Shown in pieces: positions 1 through 7,802 of a stretch of DNA of 64,000 bases. The stretch's first letter is position 1; the number at the start of each line of letters is the position of its first letter. The stretch covers positions 4,746 to 68,745 of the forward strand of contig DIER01000016.1 of NCBI GenBank assembly GCA_002418725.1, in the 5' to 3' direction. Position numbers and translations under genes: made by a program. The notes under the pieces are model-generated. The model had not been told where the DNA came from. It did no database searches and was given only the letters and a program-made list of their open reading frames with translations. The DNA comes from Acholeplasmataceae bacterium UBA5769. GTDB taxonomy: Bacteria; Bacillota_I; Bacilli_A; Acholeplasmatales; Acholeplasmataceae.

Positions 1-552
1 ATCAATCAGTCCTTGTCTTAACAAGCGTTTAGCAATTCTAGAAGCGCGATCAAACTTCCATGGAAGCAGATGACTAGATGACACTTGCATCAGCGCACCT
101 TCCGCTTTTAACTGTTTTAAATCATGAAAATTTAAATAGGAAATTCGTTCTGGATGTGCAACAATCACTTTATATCCTGAGTGCCTTAAATCATAGAGAA
201 TCTCAGAGACATCTGCTCTACGCATAGAAAAATCGATTAAGACATAAGTGCTACCCTCCAGGGTATAACCTTGTTTAATCGTTTTGACGAGATGATCGTG
301 TTCATCGATTTCTGCACCCAAAAAAAGATGAAGTGAAAGACCCAGTTGTTTGATCTTATCCTTCAACATATTGAAATGCGTTTCCGTCAATTCTTTTGAG
401 GTTTTAAAACCTCTAAAAAGTGAAACATGTGGTGTCAAAACAATGGCATTGATTCCGATTTCATGCGCTTTAATCAACATGTTGACTGCTTCGTCAACAG
501 TAGATGCGCCATCATCAACACCATGCAGAATATGTGTGTGTAAATCGACCAT
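1..552 (-). CDS. CpsB/YwqE-type PHP-domain tyrosine phosphatase (partial)
   Basis: Reading leftwards from an ATG at 550-552, the frame stays open for 184 codons to the window edge, so the C-terminus is missing. The N-terminus MVDLHTHILHGVDDGA carries the metal-binding HxH and DDGA signature of the PHP superfamily. TPHVS, GAEIDEHDH and VAHPERI follow in the order seen in the CpsB/CapC/YwqE family. Known members are manganese-dependent protein-tyrosine phosphatases that act on bacterial tyrosine kinases controlling exopolysaccharide synthesis. An AAGGGG ribosome site lies about 9 nt upstream of the ATG. A sigma-A-like promoter lies further upstream at 587-615. Family is confident; substrate is unknown because the neighbouring genes are outside the window. 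Confidence 0.85.
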   Translation of the reverse strand, partial: MVDLHTHILHGVDDGASTVDEAVNMLIKAHEIGINAIVLTPHVSLFRGFKTSKELTETHFNMLKDKIKQLGLSLHLFLGAEIDEHDHLVKTIKQGYTLEGSTYVLIDFSMRRADVSEILYDLRHSGYKVIVAHPERISYLNFHDLKQLKAEGALMQVSSSHLLPWKFDRASRIAKRLLRQGLID

Positions 553-586
553 TGTAGAAATCCCCTTATTCTCATGTCCATATTAT

Positions 587-615
587 CTTATAATTCTACT
601 AAAAAACTATTTCAA
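587..615 (-). promoter_or_regulatory. Predicted promoter of the PHP phosphatase gene
   Basis: On the minus strand TTGAAA (610-615) and TATAAG (587-592) are separated by 17 bp. They lie about 35 bp upstream of the ATG at 552. The rest of the 553-749 gap holds no supportable gene. It contains a short inverted repeat, ATACAT-GATA-ATGTAT, near 697-712, with no assigned role. Confidence 0.55.
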
Positions 616-749
616 TTATCTTTCATTGTAAATAAGTAATTAAGAAACATGAAGGAAACATGAAAAAAGAAAAGGGGATTTATCACCTTTGACATTATAT
701 ACATGATAATGTATCTAATAGGGTAGTGATGAGGTTATAAAAATAAAAA

Positions 750-769
750 AAAGATTTAACGAAATCTTT
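750..769 (-). terminator. Intrinsic terminator of the GNAT gene
   Basis: On the minus strand AAAGATTT and AAATCTTT form an 8-bp stem with a 4-nt loop, followed by a run of T. The hairpin overlaps the last codons and stop of the acetyltransferase gene. Confidence 0.75.
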
Positions 770-1235
770 CTTTCAATGAAATAACGTAACAATTTAAAAC
801 CGTTAAGCCAAAAACGTAATAAATATGGTCTTTTGGCACATGTCGGTGTTCTTCAACAAGTCTTCCTCCAACCTTTAAGACAGACTTGATTGAACTCAAA
901 TTATGTGGATCACACGTGACGAGTAAGTGCTCATAACCGTGTTCTTTTGCGAGTTCAATGATCAGTTGAAGTGCGTAATAACTGTAACCATGTCCTCTAA
1001 ATCCCTCATCGATGGTATAGCCAATGTGACCGTGAATATCGGTGTAATCGTTATAGCCCAACCGGAGAGTAATCGACCCTATTTTTTGAGATCCAAGCAT
1101 AATAAAAAAACAATAATGAGGGAGATCTGTTTCTGTTTCACGTGGATAAAAACCCTGTAGTTTTAAGGAAACCACAGGTCCTTGAATGAAATCTGTATGG
1201 AGTAGTTTATCATGAATCAAACAGTCGTAGCTCAT
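756..1235 (-). CDS. GNAT family N-acetyltransferase
   Basis: This 159-residue protein has the GNAT layout. IGYTIDEGFRGHGYSYYALQLIIELA contains the acetyl-CoA pyrophosphate-binding motif A (R-G-H-G-Y-S, about residues 79-84). It is followed by a CDPHNLSSIKSVLKVGG segment typical of motif B in RimJ/RimL-like enzymes. The last 15 residues are unusual and may be an extension. It stands 9 bp after the YhhN gene and probably belongs to the same transcript; a terminator overlaps its end. The substrate cannot be inferred: RimJ/RimL-type ribosomal protein acetylation and small-molecule acetylation are both possible. Confidence 0.8.
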   Translation of the reverse strand: MSYDCLIHDKLLHTDFIQGPVVSLKLQGFYPRETETDLPHYCFFIMLGSQKIGSITLRLGYNDYTDIHGHIGYTIDEGFRGHGYSYYALQLIIELAKEHGYEHLLVTCDPHNLSSIKSVLKVGGRLVEEHRHVPKDHIYYVFGLTVLNCYVISLKERFR

Positions 1236-1244
1236 AAAACTCCT

Positions 1245-1931
1245 TTAGAGAAAAAATAGACTATAAGCAATCAGTATTTGGGCACCATAATAGGTCATAA
1301 GATTTAGCGCAATCAACCACTTCTTGTTTTGATTTTGGAAGTAGATAGGTGCTAAGATAAGATCAGATAATCCAAAGAGAAGAGCTCCTATCATAAAGAG
1401 TAAGAAAAACATCTGCTCTGTGTTTAAAAGATAAAAGATGACAGTTTGTCCAATCATCGTAAAAATCAAGAAAGCGTAAACATATGCAGGGATACGTGCT
1501 TTACCCATCTCAAACTTTAAGAGGTAACTCATATAAATGACAACACCTGATACGATAATCCCAATCAAAAAAGATAACCAAGAAAGTTCCATGAAAGGTA
1601 TCTCACTTAACCCTAAAAGATAACTAAAATGTCCTAAACTAAAGAAGATGATCCCAAATACGATGATCTTTTTATCCTCTACCAAAGGTCTTAGTGGTCT
1701 TAAGGCTAAGACCAGATCTCCAATCAAGCCTGAAGTTAAACCAATCAAAACCCAAGGAACCATGGGATGAAGGATACCTGAATTCTCTGAGAATGCGAAT
1801 ACCCCTAACATGATAAAAGAAAGACTTGCCAGTGCTTTAGCAACGATTGCAGTCAAGGGATCACGGTTCATTTCAACAACGATATAAAGGATAGCCATTA
1901 GGATGGCAAATACCAAAATCACATGGATCAT
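1245..1931 (-). CDS. YhhN family membrane protein (lysoplasmalogenase-like)
   Basis: A 228-residue, very hydrophobic protein with about eight membrane segments. It shows the YhhN/TMEM86 pattern: an early KA-LAS-SF segment, GLTSGLIGDLVLAL (about residues 64-77), FSLGHFSYLLGL, and a late GLSDLILA. Conserved acidic residues sit inside membrane segments, as in the family. Animal members (TMEM86B) hydrolyse the vinyl-ether bond of lysoplasmalogens, and some bacterial YhhN proteins share this activity. Whether this one does is inference, but plasmalogen-type lipids occur in anaerobic Firmicutes. It lies 4 bp after the upstream 191-residue membrane protein, suggesting co-transcription. Confidence 0.75.
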   Translation of the reverse strand: MIHVILVFAILMAILYIVVEMNRDPLTAIVAKALASLSFIMLGVFAFSENSGILHPMVPWVLIGLTSGLIGDLVLALRPLRPLVEDKKIIVFGIIFFSLGHFSYLLGLSEIPFMELSWLSFLIGIIVSGVVIYMSYLLKFEMGKARIPAYVYAFLIFTMIGQTVIFYLLNTEQMFFLLFMIGALLFGLSDLILAPIYFQNQNKKWLIALNLMTYYGAQILIAYSLFFL

Positions 1932-1935
1932 GTTT

Positions 1936-2511
1936 TTACTCCTTTGTGTCTTTAAAATAAAGATCAGATGCTAAAAACCGCGTAAATATTTTCTGTCTGA
2001 TTTTAATTTCATGTGTATCAAAGAAAAACAGTGAAAAAGCTTCCCATAACAAAAACCAACCTCCAATAAAGAAGCCTTCAATCATGATGTTGGTTAATAG
2101 CGATAGAAACTGTACGTTTCTTAAGAGATAAGCAGCACTTAAAAAGATCAGTGAGACGATCACATAGACCAAAAGTCTACGATAGTTTCTTCTCAGTTGT
2201 TTTTCAATCACTGACATCACCACTTTAAAGTTGCTCATCACGGAAGTAATACTTTTAAATTCTTTATCCAAATCTCTTTTTTCTTTTGGCATATAAAAAC
2301 AGAGTTCTAGTTTTTCTTTGATGGGAATCTCTGTGCCTGCTTGTTCAAGATAGTCCATCAGTTCAGGTTCAAGATCTTTACGTCTTAACGGGGATGCATC
2401 CCAACCATTAAAAAGCTCACTGTAATCATCTAATGAGATTTCAATCAGATAAGCTTTGGTCTCTGGATTTGTGTTGTAGAGATAGATGGCTTCATTTTTC
2501 TTGTGTTTCAT
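1936..2511 (-). CDS. Hypothetical membrane protein, 191 aa
   Basis: I do not recognise the family. Residues 1-105 form a soluble, acidic N-terminal region. Two membrane segments follow at about 112-131 and 136-160, then a short basic cytoplasmic tail (EIKIRQKIFTRFL). It lies between the toroid protein gene and the YhhN gene, with gaps of 21 and 4 bp, so the group reads as one operon. No catalytic motif was seen. Confidence 0.6.
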   Translation of the reverse strand: MKHKKNEAIYLYNTNPETKAYLIEISLDDYSELFNGWDASPLRRKDLEPELMDYLEQAGTEIPIKEKLELCFYMPKEKRDLDKEFKSITSVMSNFKVVMSVIEKQLRRNYRRLLVYVIVSLIFLSAAYLLRNVQFLSLLTNIMIEGFFIGGWFLLWEAFSLFFFDTHEIKIRQKIFTRFLASDLYFKDTKE

Positions 2512-2532
2512 AACATAACCTTTTACTTTCTT

Positions 2533-3456
2533 TTATACCTCTAACTTTATGAGTTTTTCATAAAGAGGTCTTCTAAAATGTTTCAATACTTTTAATGCTC
2601 TTAAGGTGTTGAACATGCCATACCTTCCTTCTTCAAGTTTGAAATGAAGTTTTCCTGGTATCGCACTTCCCTTAGGCATAAAGGGACCTTTCATTTGAGC
2701 GATAACTAAATTAATCGCGTCTGTCATTCTCAAATCATCGGGATAACCAATCTCTACAAAAAACTCAAGGGCACGAAGGATATCATATTTCCAACGCGGA
2801 GGATAGCTAGGTTTAACCATGGCTTCATGAATCGGTTCTTTTGTTTCATGGGCTTGATAAAGATGTCTTTTTAATAAGGTTTGAATCGCCGTTAACATAC
2901 TGATTTTAACCTCATTGATTTTGTAGCTATACCCTGCTTTTTGGTAGTGATGAAGACCCTCTAGGACAGACAGTGTGGTATGCACCGATGAAATTCTTGG
3001 TGCTGGTTTTCTTTCCCAATCACAGTTCCAACCCCCATCAGGCATGATGTGAGCTAAGATATAATCGATCATTTCATGGAGCTTTGAATCTTTTGATTTC
3101 CCGTAAGATGCTAAACCAAGGAGCATGCCAACCACACACATGTCTTGATGACGAAGTGTATGATATTGTCCTTGTTCTTTCCATTCTTTATCGAGAAGTG
3201 TCGCTAAGGCTTCCTGATATACCGGATGTTTCGGATCGATCTCCATATACATCAGTTCTAACATGGTGTAATGTGTAGAAATCCATTTGGGTGAATAAAC
3301 ACCTTCCCATGTTCTTGAGATAGGGTTGTATAAATCTAAATAACGTTTGATATAAGACGTTTCGATAAAAGGAACTTTTTCATTTAACAAATGAATTTTT
3401 GTCAAACGTTCAATCACGGGATCATGACTTAATAGGATGTCGATCACTGTCATCAT
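2533..3456 (-). CDS. Terpenoid-cyclase/prenyltransferase-like alpha-alpha toroid protein
   Basis: The 307-residue protein repeats the helix-turn-helix layout of squalene-cyclase and prenyltransferase toroids. The clearest block is HIMPDGGWNCDWERKP near residue 140, which resembles the QW motif (Q/D-x-D-G-G-W) of triterpene cyclases. SSVHTTLSVLEGL and MFNTLRALKVL are further toroid helices. The protein is half the size of a squalene-hopene cyclase and no DxDD catalytic motif was seen, so a cyclase reaction is not supported. It may be a lyase-like or structural toroid. Start MM at 3456 follows an AGGTGA site. It is first in the small membrane-protein operon at 3456-756. Confidence 0.6.
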   Translation of the reverse strand: MMTVIDILLSHDPVIERLTKIHLLNEKVPFIETSYIKRYLDLYNPISRTWEGVYSPKWISTHYTMLELMYMEIDPKHPVYQEALATLLDKEWKEQGQYHTLRHQDMCVVGMLLGLASYGKSKDSKLHEMIDYILAHIMPDGGWNCDWERKPAPRISSVHTTLSVLEGLHHYQKAGYSYKINEVKISMLTAIQTLLKRHLYQAHETKEPIHEAMVKPSYPPRWKYDILRALEFFVEIGYPDDLRMTDAINLVIAQMKGPFMPKGSAIPGKLHFKLEEGRYGMFNTLRALKVLKHFRRPLYEKLIKLEV

Positions 3457-3589
3457 TTCACCTACTTTTAAAAACGTTCACACGCATAAAAAAGCCATGT
3501 GAAAAAACATCATGCATGAATCTATCACTTATTCTTACTTCTTTAGTATACCGTAAAACCTTTGGTTTATACAAAACTTTAAGCATTTA

Positions 3590-3625
3590 GACAAAAGGAC
3601 ATCGTGTAGATGCCCTTTTTAGTGT
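3590..3625. terminator. Bidirectional hairpin after the 253-aa gene
   Basis: The sequence GGACATC-GTGTA-GATGCCC, with one mismatch, is flanked by A-rich and T-rich runs, giving a stem-loop with a T tract in both orientations. On the minus strand it lies about 13 bp after the stop of the 3638-4399 gene. The remainder of the 3457-3637 gap holds no gene. Confidence 0.55.
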
Positions 3626-3637
3626 TTTATCAATCTT

Positions 3638-4399
3638 TTATAGATAGGTATACTCCTCATCTTCTTTTACATCTTTATACATACCTTCTGTCGTAGAAGA
3701 TGAAAAGAGGATGTCATCGTCTTGGTAAAGGGCAAGGTCATCTAAATAACTGAAATTAAACACATCTTCTTGTTTGAGTAACCACGCTTTTGACTGATTC
3801 GTTAACTTGAAATAATAGGTCACCGATAACCTCGATGAAATACTGGCATGCCAAATATATGAGATATCGTGTTTTAGATAAGAAGTTTTTAAGTCTTGAT
3901 ATCTTGGATCTTCAAAAATATGGGTTACATCTCTTTTTTTACTGTTTTTAATCATTTGATTTAATCCATCCCAATAACTCAAATAGATGTGTCCGTAGTG
4001 ATGGTAAACATGATAGAGTTGTGGTGGATGGGTATACTTCGTTTTTTCCTCCATAAAAAGGTCATTGATGTAAGGATTTTGATTCATGTCATGACCCTTT
4101 AAGAAATCATCAACATAGCGTTTACACTCTTCATTGATTTCTTTAAGAAGATCTTCAAAAGGAGGAAGTGCATCTTTATCTTTTTGTTCAAAAGATGCAT
4201 AAGAAGCCAAAAAGAAATCTTGAGCATTTTGGTCTAGTTTCTTCAAGACATCTTCTGCAACCTTAGGATCTAAATGATAAATGCCGTAAGGATGTTTGGG
4301 TGATGCCTGATCATTATAAGGTGCTGTTAACGAGAAAACATTGGCCTTAGGATAATCTTTTAAGATGTCTTTGATGGCTAATTGAATGGTCTTTTGCAC
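3638..4399 (-). CDS. Hypothetical protein, DUF3885-like C-terminus
   Basis: A 253-residue soluble protein without a signal peptide. The start is a GTG at 4397-4399, chosen because AAGGAG lies upstream. The C-terminal stretch YLDDLALYQDDDILFSSSTTEGM resembles the end of DUF3885 proteins, where a DDLA-Y-DG-I-FSS-HEG pattern is common. The N-terminal part is not recognised. DUF3885 proteins have no established biochemical function. The gene follows the methyltransferase gene by 21 bp and may be co-transcribed. Confidence 0.5.
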   Translation of the reverse strand: MQKTIQLAIKDILKDYPKANVFSLTAPYNDQASPKHPYGIYHLDPKVAEDVLKKLDQNAQDFFLASYASFEQKDKDALPPFEDLLKEINEECKRYVDDFLKGHDMNQNPYINDLFMEEKTKYTHPPQLYHVYHHYGHIYLSYWDGLNQMIKNSKKRDVTHIFEDPRYQDLKTSYLKHDISYIWHASISSRLSVTYYFKLTNQSKAWLLKQEDVFNFSYLDDLALYQDDDILFSSSTTEGMYKDVKEDEEYTYL

Positions 4400-4420
4400 G
4401 TCATATCTCCTTATGATTTT

Positions 4421-5791
4421 TTAAGATGTTATTTTTCTAGTGAGTAATGAGACACTTTCAACTAAAGAGGTGTAGGGAAACATGTCAATCGGCACAGTTT
4501 CAACCAAATCATAATCTTTAAGTAGTGTATTTAAATCTTTCGCCAAGGTTGAAGGGTTACAAGACCCATAGATCAAACGACTTGGTTTAAACTTTAAAAT
4601 AAGTTCGATGGTTTCCTCACCAAGACCCACTCTGGGTGGATCAAAAAACATGACATCAATCTTCTTTTCTTTTAAACCTGAGAGTGCACGTTTAAAGTCA
4701 CTTTGTAAAACCGTAACGTTTTCAATACCATTTTTCTCTAACGATAGTTTCGCAGACTCACACGATGCTTGATCCATTTCAATGGCGTAGACATGTTTGG
4801 CTTGATCATAGATATAATGTGATACAGGTGCGATACCTGCATAGGCATCAATCGCGATTTCATGATGCTTTAAACCTGCTAAGCGTTTCATTTCTTGATA
4901 AAAGACATCTGCTTGTTCTGTGTTTAGTTGAAAGAAAGCTTCCGGTTTTAAATGATATTCATGGCCATGTAAAACTTCTTTAATGGTTTCTTTGCCATGA
5001 ACAAGACGTATCTCTTCACTGAAGAAGCCTATGCTCTTAAGATCCGGATTAATCACTTCAAAAACAGAAACTACAGTAGGCTCTAAAGAAACTAACTTTT
5101 GGACGAGTTCATCGATCCGATTCGATTTTTTGAGCATGATAAAAGACACTTGTGCTTCTTTGGTGTTTTCCCCCACGCGCACCACGAGATGTCTCACATA
5201 CCCTCTTTTCTTTTTGGGATCATAGCCATCCATTTGATAGGTATCCATTAGCTTGATAATGGTTTTGATGATTCTGTTGACATCCACACTTTGAACGGGA
5301 CATTCATCCATCTGGATAAACCGGTTGGATTGTCTAGCATACATACCCACCGTATTCTTACCTCTGATCATCTGCACTGGAAGAGAGGCTTTATTTCGGT
5401 AATGATCAGGATTTTTGGCACCTAGTGTTGGTTTGATTCGCTTTTGGTTAATTTTTAAACCTGCATAACGGTCAAAACTTTTCATTAAAATATCACGCTT
5501 GTGTTCAAGCATGGCATGATAAGCGATATGCTGTGTTTGACAACCTCCACAGGTTTCATAAATCGGACAAAAAGGCGTTACTCTGTCTGGCGAAGGCTTA
5601 ATGATGTTTTCCACTGTACCTATCGCTCTATTTTCATACACTTCATCAATCTTAACAGAAACAAATTCACCAGGAAGCGCTTGTTCAATAAAGATCGCAA
5701 GTTTTTTATAATAAGCAATCCCTTCACCATTGATACCCATTCGTTTGATATCAAGGTCTAAAAGATCACCTTGTTTCATGTGTTCATTCAT
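4421..5791 (-). CDS. rlmD: 23S rRNA (uracil-C5)-methyltransferase, RlmD/RlmCD type
   Basis: This 456-residue protein has the full architecture of the RumA/TrmA family. An N-terminal TRAM domain covers about residues 5-65. An iron-sulfur site uses C75, C81 and C84 (CPIYETCGGC), with a fourth Cys near 168 (DECPVQ). The SAM-binding segment is DAYAGIAPVSHYI. It is followed by FDPPRVGLGEE and the catalytic YGSCNPSTLAKDL containing the nucleophilic cysteine. The family methylates U747 and/or U1939 of 23S rRNA; Bacillus RlmCD does both, and which applies here cannot be read from sequence. The SAM motif reads YAGIA where YCGIG is common. Confidence 0.9.
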   Translation of the reverse strand: MNEHMKQGDLLDLDIKRMGINGEGIAYYKKLAIFIEQALPGEFVSVKIDEVYENRAIGTVENIIKPSPDRVTPFCPIYETCGGCQTQHIAYHAMLEHKRDILMKSFDRYAGLKINQKRIKPTLGAKNPDHYRNKASLPVQMIRGKNTVGMYARQSNRFIQMDECPVQSVDVNRIIKTIIKLMDTYQMDGYDPKKKRGYVRHLVVRVGENTKEAQVSFIMLKKSNRIDELVQKLVSLEPTVVSVFEVINPDLKSIGFFSEEIRLVHGKETIKEVLHGHEYHLKPEAFFQLNTEQADVFYQEMKRLAGLKHHEIAIDAYAGIAPVSHYIYDQAKHVYAIEMDQASCESAKLSLEKNGIENVTVLQSDFKRALSGLKEKKIDVMFFDPPRVGLGEETIELILKFKPSRLIYGSCNPSTLAKDLNTLLKDYDLVETVPIDMFPYTSLVESVSLLTRKITS

Positions 5792-5803
5792 TGTTAGTCA
5801 CTC

Positions 5804-6568
5804 CTATTCAAGACTGTAAGCACTAAAACCTGTATGAAAAAAAGTTTTTGGCTTTATATCAATCACATAAAAAATTGACGTATTGAGAACATATAGCTCA
5901 TCTCGACTATAAGTCTTTTGTTGCAAATCAAGCATCTCTATGTCCTCTATTGATGACCAATCATCCCATGTTGACTTATCGGGTAGCCGTTTAGATCCAA
6001 ATAAAAGATAGTTGTACTTGATTAGATGATGTGCTACCATCTCTTTTATGGTTGAATAATCATATTTGGATAAATCTGTGTAAAAAGAAACATCTCCTAC
6101 AACTCTTTTGTATTCAACGATATCATGCTTATGTATAACTCTATCCAAAAAAGCCTTATCTGGCATACACAGAAGATGTCTATGTGATTCCATCATAGGG
6201 TAATTAATGTATAACTTACCCTTATCACTCGACTCAGTAAAATAACTTAACATGTGTTTCACTTTTGCATGATCAAACTTCTGATAATGCGGATCGTAGT
6301 CAAAGACTAAGTATGTCCGTGTATATTTTTTATCGAAAATCGTTTTTAATCGAAGATCGGATTCTTTTTCTCTAAGTAGTAAATGTATATCTAAGTCATC
6401 GTCAAATACTAATTCATCATACAACTCATAAATCGATGTTTTATAAGAATATATTTCGTAATCTTTATTTCCGATAATTGAACAGATTTTTTTAATAATT
6501 TTGGGTTCTGCAGAAGCACCTTCAACAATAAAGAGGACTGATATTTTAGAACTCAAGGAACTCACCAT
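5804..6568 (-). CDS. TOPRIM-like effector protein paired with an AAA ATPase
   Basis: The 254-residue protein starts with a strand followed by VEGASAEPKII (residues 15-25), which fits the glutamate motif of a TOPRIM fold. VFDYDPH (about residue 89) fits the DxD motif. This arrangement is shared by OLD-family, RloB and DUF4435 nucleases. It overlaps the upstream AAA ATPase gene by 23 bp, and such ATPase-then-TOPRIM pairs include PARIS (AriA/AriB) and AbiL/Rlo-type phage-defence systems. Nuclease activity is inference. The ribosome site before the ATG at 6568 is weak, as expected for a translationally coupled gene. It is separated from rlmD by 12 bp. Confidence 0.6.
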   Translation of the reverse strand: MVSSLSSKISVLFIVEGASAEPKIIKKICSIIGNKDYEIYSYKTSIYELYDELVFDDDLDIHLLLREKESDLRLKTIFDKKYTRTYLVFDYDPHYQKFDHAKVKHMLSYFTESSDKGKLYINYPMMESHRHLLCMPDKAFLDRVIHKHDIVEYKRVVGDVSFYTDLSKYDYSTIKEMVAHHLIKYNYLLFGSKRLPDKSTWDDWSSIEDIEMLDLQQKTYSRDELYVLNTSIFYVIDIKPKTFFHTGFSAYSLE

Positions 6569-7655
6569 TTCGATACATTTTTTCTAGATTGTGACCTTCA
6601 CGCAATTCTTTTTCTGTACATTTTGGGAGCGAAATCAATTTGTTGTTTGACAAGACAAAATAACAATCCGGCCGTAAAAACCGATTCGACATTAATGCTG
6701 TGTTATGTGTAGTCAGCACAGTTTGGAATCCTTTTTTCTGACTAATTTCTTTGATCATAACTTCTGCTAATTCTGTATGGTAGAAAGCATCAAATTCATC
6801 GATGAACAAAAAACTGATGTCATTAAATTTTTGCGACCAATAAAAGTAAAGAGTTAATGCTTGAGTTCCATTTGAAGCAATCTCCCAAAACGGAATCACT
6901 CTATGATTAAACTTGACAGCCAAAATGTCATTACCAATCACATCCTTAGCGATAATGAGTTCGTGATTGATGCCACAATCGTTTAAGAACTTTTCAAATT
7001 TTGTAACTGATCCATTTTTTATAATCTGGTCCATGAGTTGTTCTACACCTTTGTAATAACCAATATAATTATTCACTCCTATTGATCTAAACCACAACAT
7101 GTTACTCACAAATTTCATAAATTTATGGATAATAGAATGCTTATCTATGTTTGAATTGTTTGCAATATAGCGAACTACTGACAAATTCATGTCCTTAAAA
7201 CCGAAGTTCAAGGTATTGGCTTGTATCGCTGCTAAATTGCTAAAATCGCTTTTATGATCCAAAAAATTATAACTGAATACTTTATTTCCATTCACGTAAA
7301 GTTCTTCATACACAAGTTTTCTTGAATTTTGTTTTCGATATCTATAAATGACTTCATCTTGATCAAAATCAAAATGATAAGAGAAAGAGGCGACGCTTTC
7401 ATCGCTATTTGCATTTAAATAATTCGAATGCTGTTCAGCAACTTGCTCTTTATCTACAAGATGTAACGTAATATCAAAGAGTGCAAAACCAAAATTAGTT
7501 TTACCACTTGAATTTTTCCCATAAATAACTGCTGTACCGATGAGATTATTATCAATAGCATAAGTGTTGTACTGATAATCCTTGTAGTCAGAAAAATCAA
7601 TCATTAGTTCGTCTTTGAATGATTTATAATTTTTAACACTAAATTTTTTAAGCAT
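6546..7655 (-). CDS. AAA_15/AAA_21-type ATPase (ABC-ATPase fold), putative phage defence
   Basis: A 369-residue cytoplasmic ATPase of the RecF/OLD-like type. The N-terminus MLKKFSVKNYKSFKD is typical of the family. Walker A is GKNSSGKT (residues 46-53), Walker B is FLFIDEFDAF (D286, E287), and the switch histidine is LTTHNTAL (H317). It overlaps the TOPRIM gene downstream. In PARIS and related systems the ATPase senses a phage trigger and releases a TOPRIM nuclease; that role here is inferred from pairing only. Its own promoter (7673-7702) is near consensus with an 18-bp spacer and overlaps repeats described separately. Alternative: a DNA-repair-associated ATPase. Confidence 0.75.
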   Translation of the reverse strand: MLKKFSVKNYKSFKDELMIDFSDYKDYQYNTYAIDNNLIGTAVIYGKNSSGKTNFGFALFDITLHLVDKEQVAEQHSNYLNANSDESVASFSYHFDFDQDEVIYRYRKQNSRKLVYEELYVNGNKVFSYNFLDHKSDFSNLAAIQANTLNFGFKDMNLSVVRYIANNSNIDKHSIIHKFMKFVSNMLWFRSIGVNNYIGYYKGVEQLMDQIIKNGSVTKFEKFLNDCGINHELIIAKDVIGNDILAVKFNHRVIPFWEIASNGTQALTLYFYWSQKFNDISFLFIDEFDAFYHTELAEVMIKEISQKKGFQTVLTTHNTALMSNRFLRPDCYFVLSNNKLISLPKCTEKELREGHNLEKMYRNGEFLEF

Positions 7656-7672
7656 AGTTTCACCTCACCAAC

Positions 7673-7723
7673 ATTATATAACAATCCGTAATATTTTGTC
7701 AATTTATCCGTAAATATTTTACG
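7673..7723 (-). promoter_or_regulatory. Consensus promoter with adjacent palindrome before the AAA/TOPRIM pair
   Basis: Minus-strand TTGACA (7697-7702) and TATAAT (7673-7678) are separated by 18 bp. The transcript would have only about 12 nt before the ATG at 7655, including a GGTGAGGTGA ribosome site. Just upstream of the -35 box is the imperfect palindrome CGTAAATATTTTACG (7709-7723). The element AAATATTTACGGAT occurs twice, flanking the -35 box, with one base missing in the second copy. This looks like an operator, possibly for autoregulation. Confidence 0.7.
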
Positions 7724-7743
7724 TTAATAAGCATAAATAAGAA

Positions 7744-7795
7744 TACCCCATGTTGGCTAGAATGTAAAACACGAAGCCTTTTGGGGTATTAAAAG
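7744..7795 (-). terminator. Possible long-loop terminator after ackA
   Basis: TACCCCA and TGGGGTA, with inner GGCT/AGCC pairing, can form a hairpin. The following T tract on the minus strand is weak (TTCTTATTT), so termination may be inefficient. Confidence 0.35.
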
Positions 7796-7802
7796 TTAAA
7801 AT

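Noticed and set aside
640..745. TTGACA plus inverted repeat ATACAT-GATA-ATGTAT on the plus strand, considered as a promoter
   Set aside because: No plus-strand gene follows; only the terminator of the GNAT gene lies there.
3399..3590. Plus-strand 63-codon frame
   Set aside because: It overlaps the start of the toroid gene antisense and has no ribosome site or recognisable protein.
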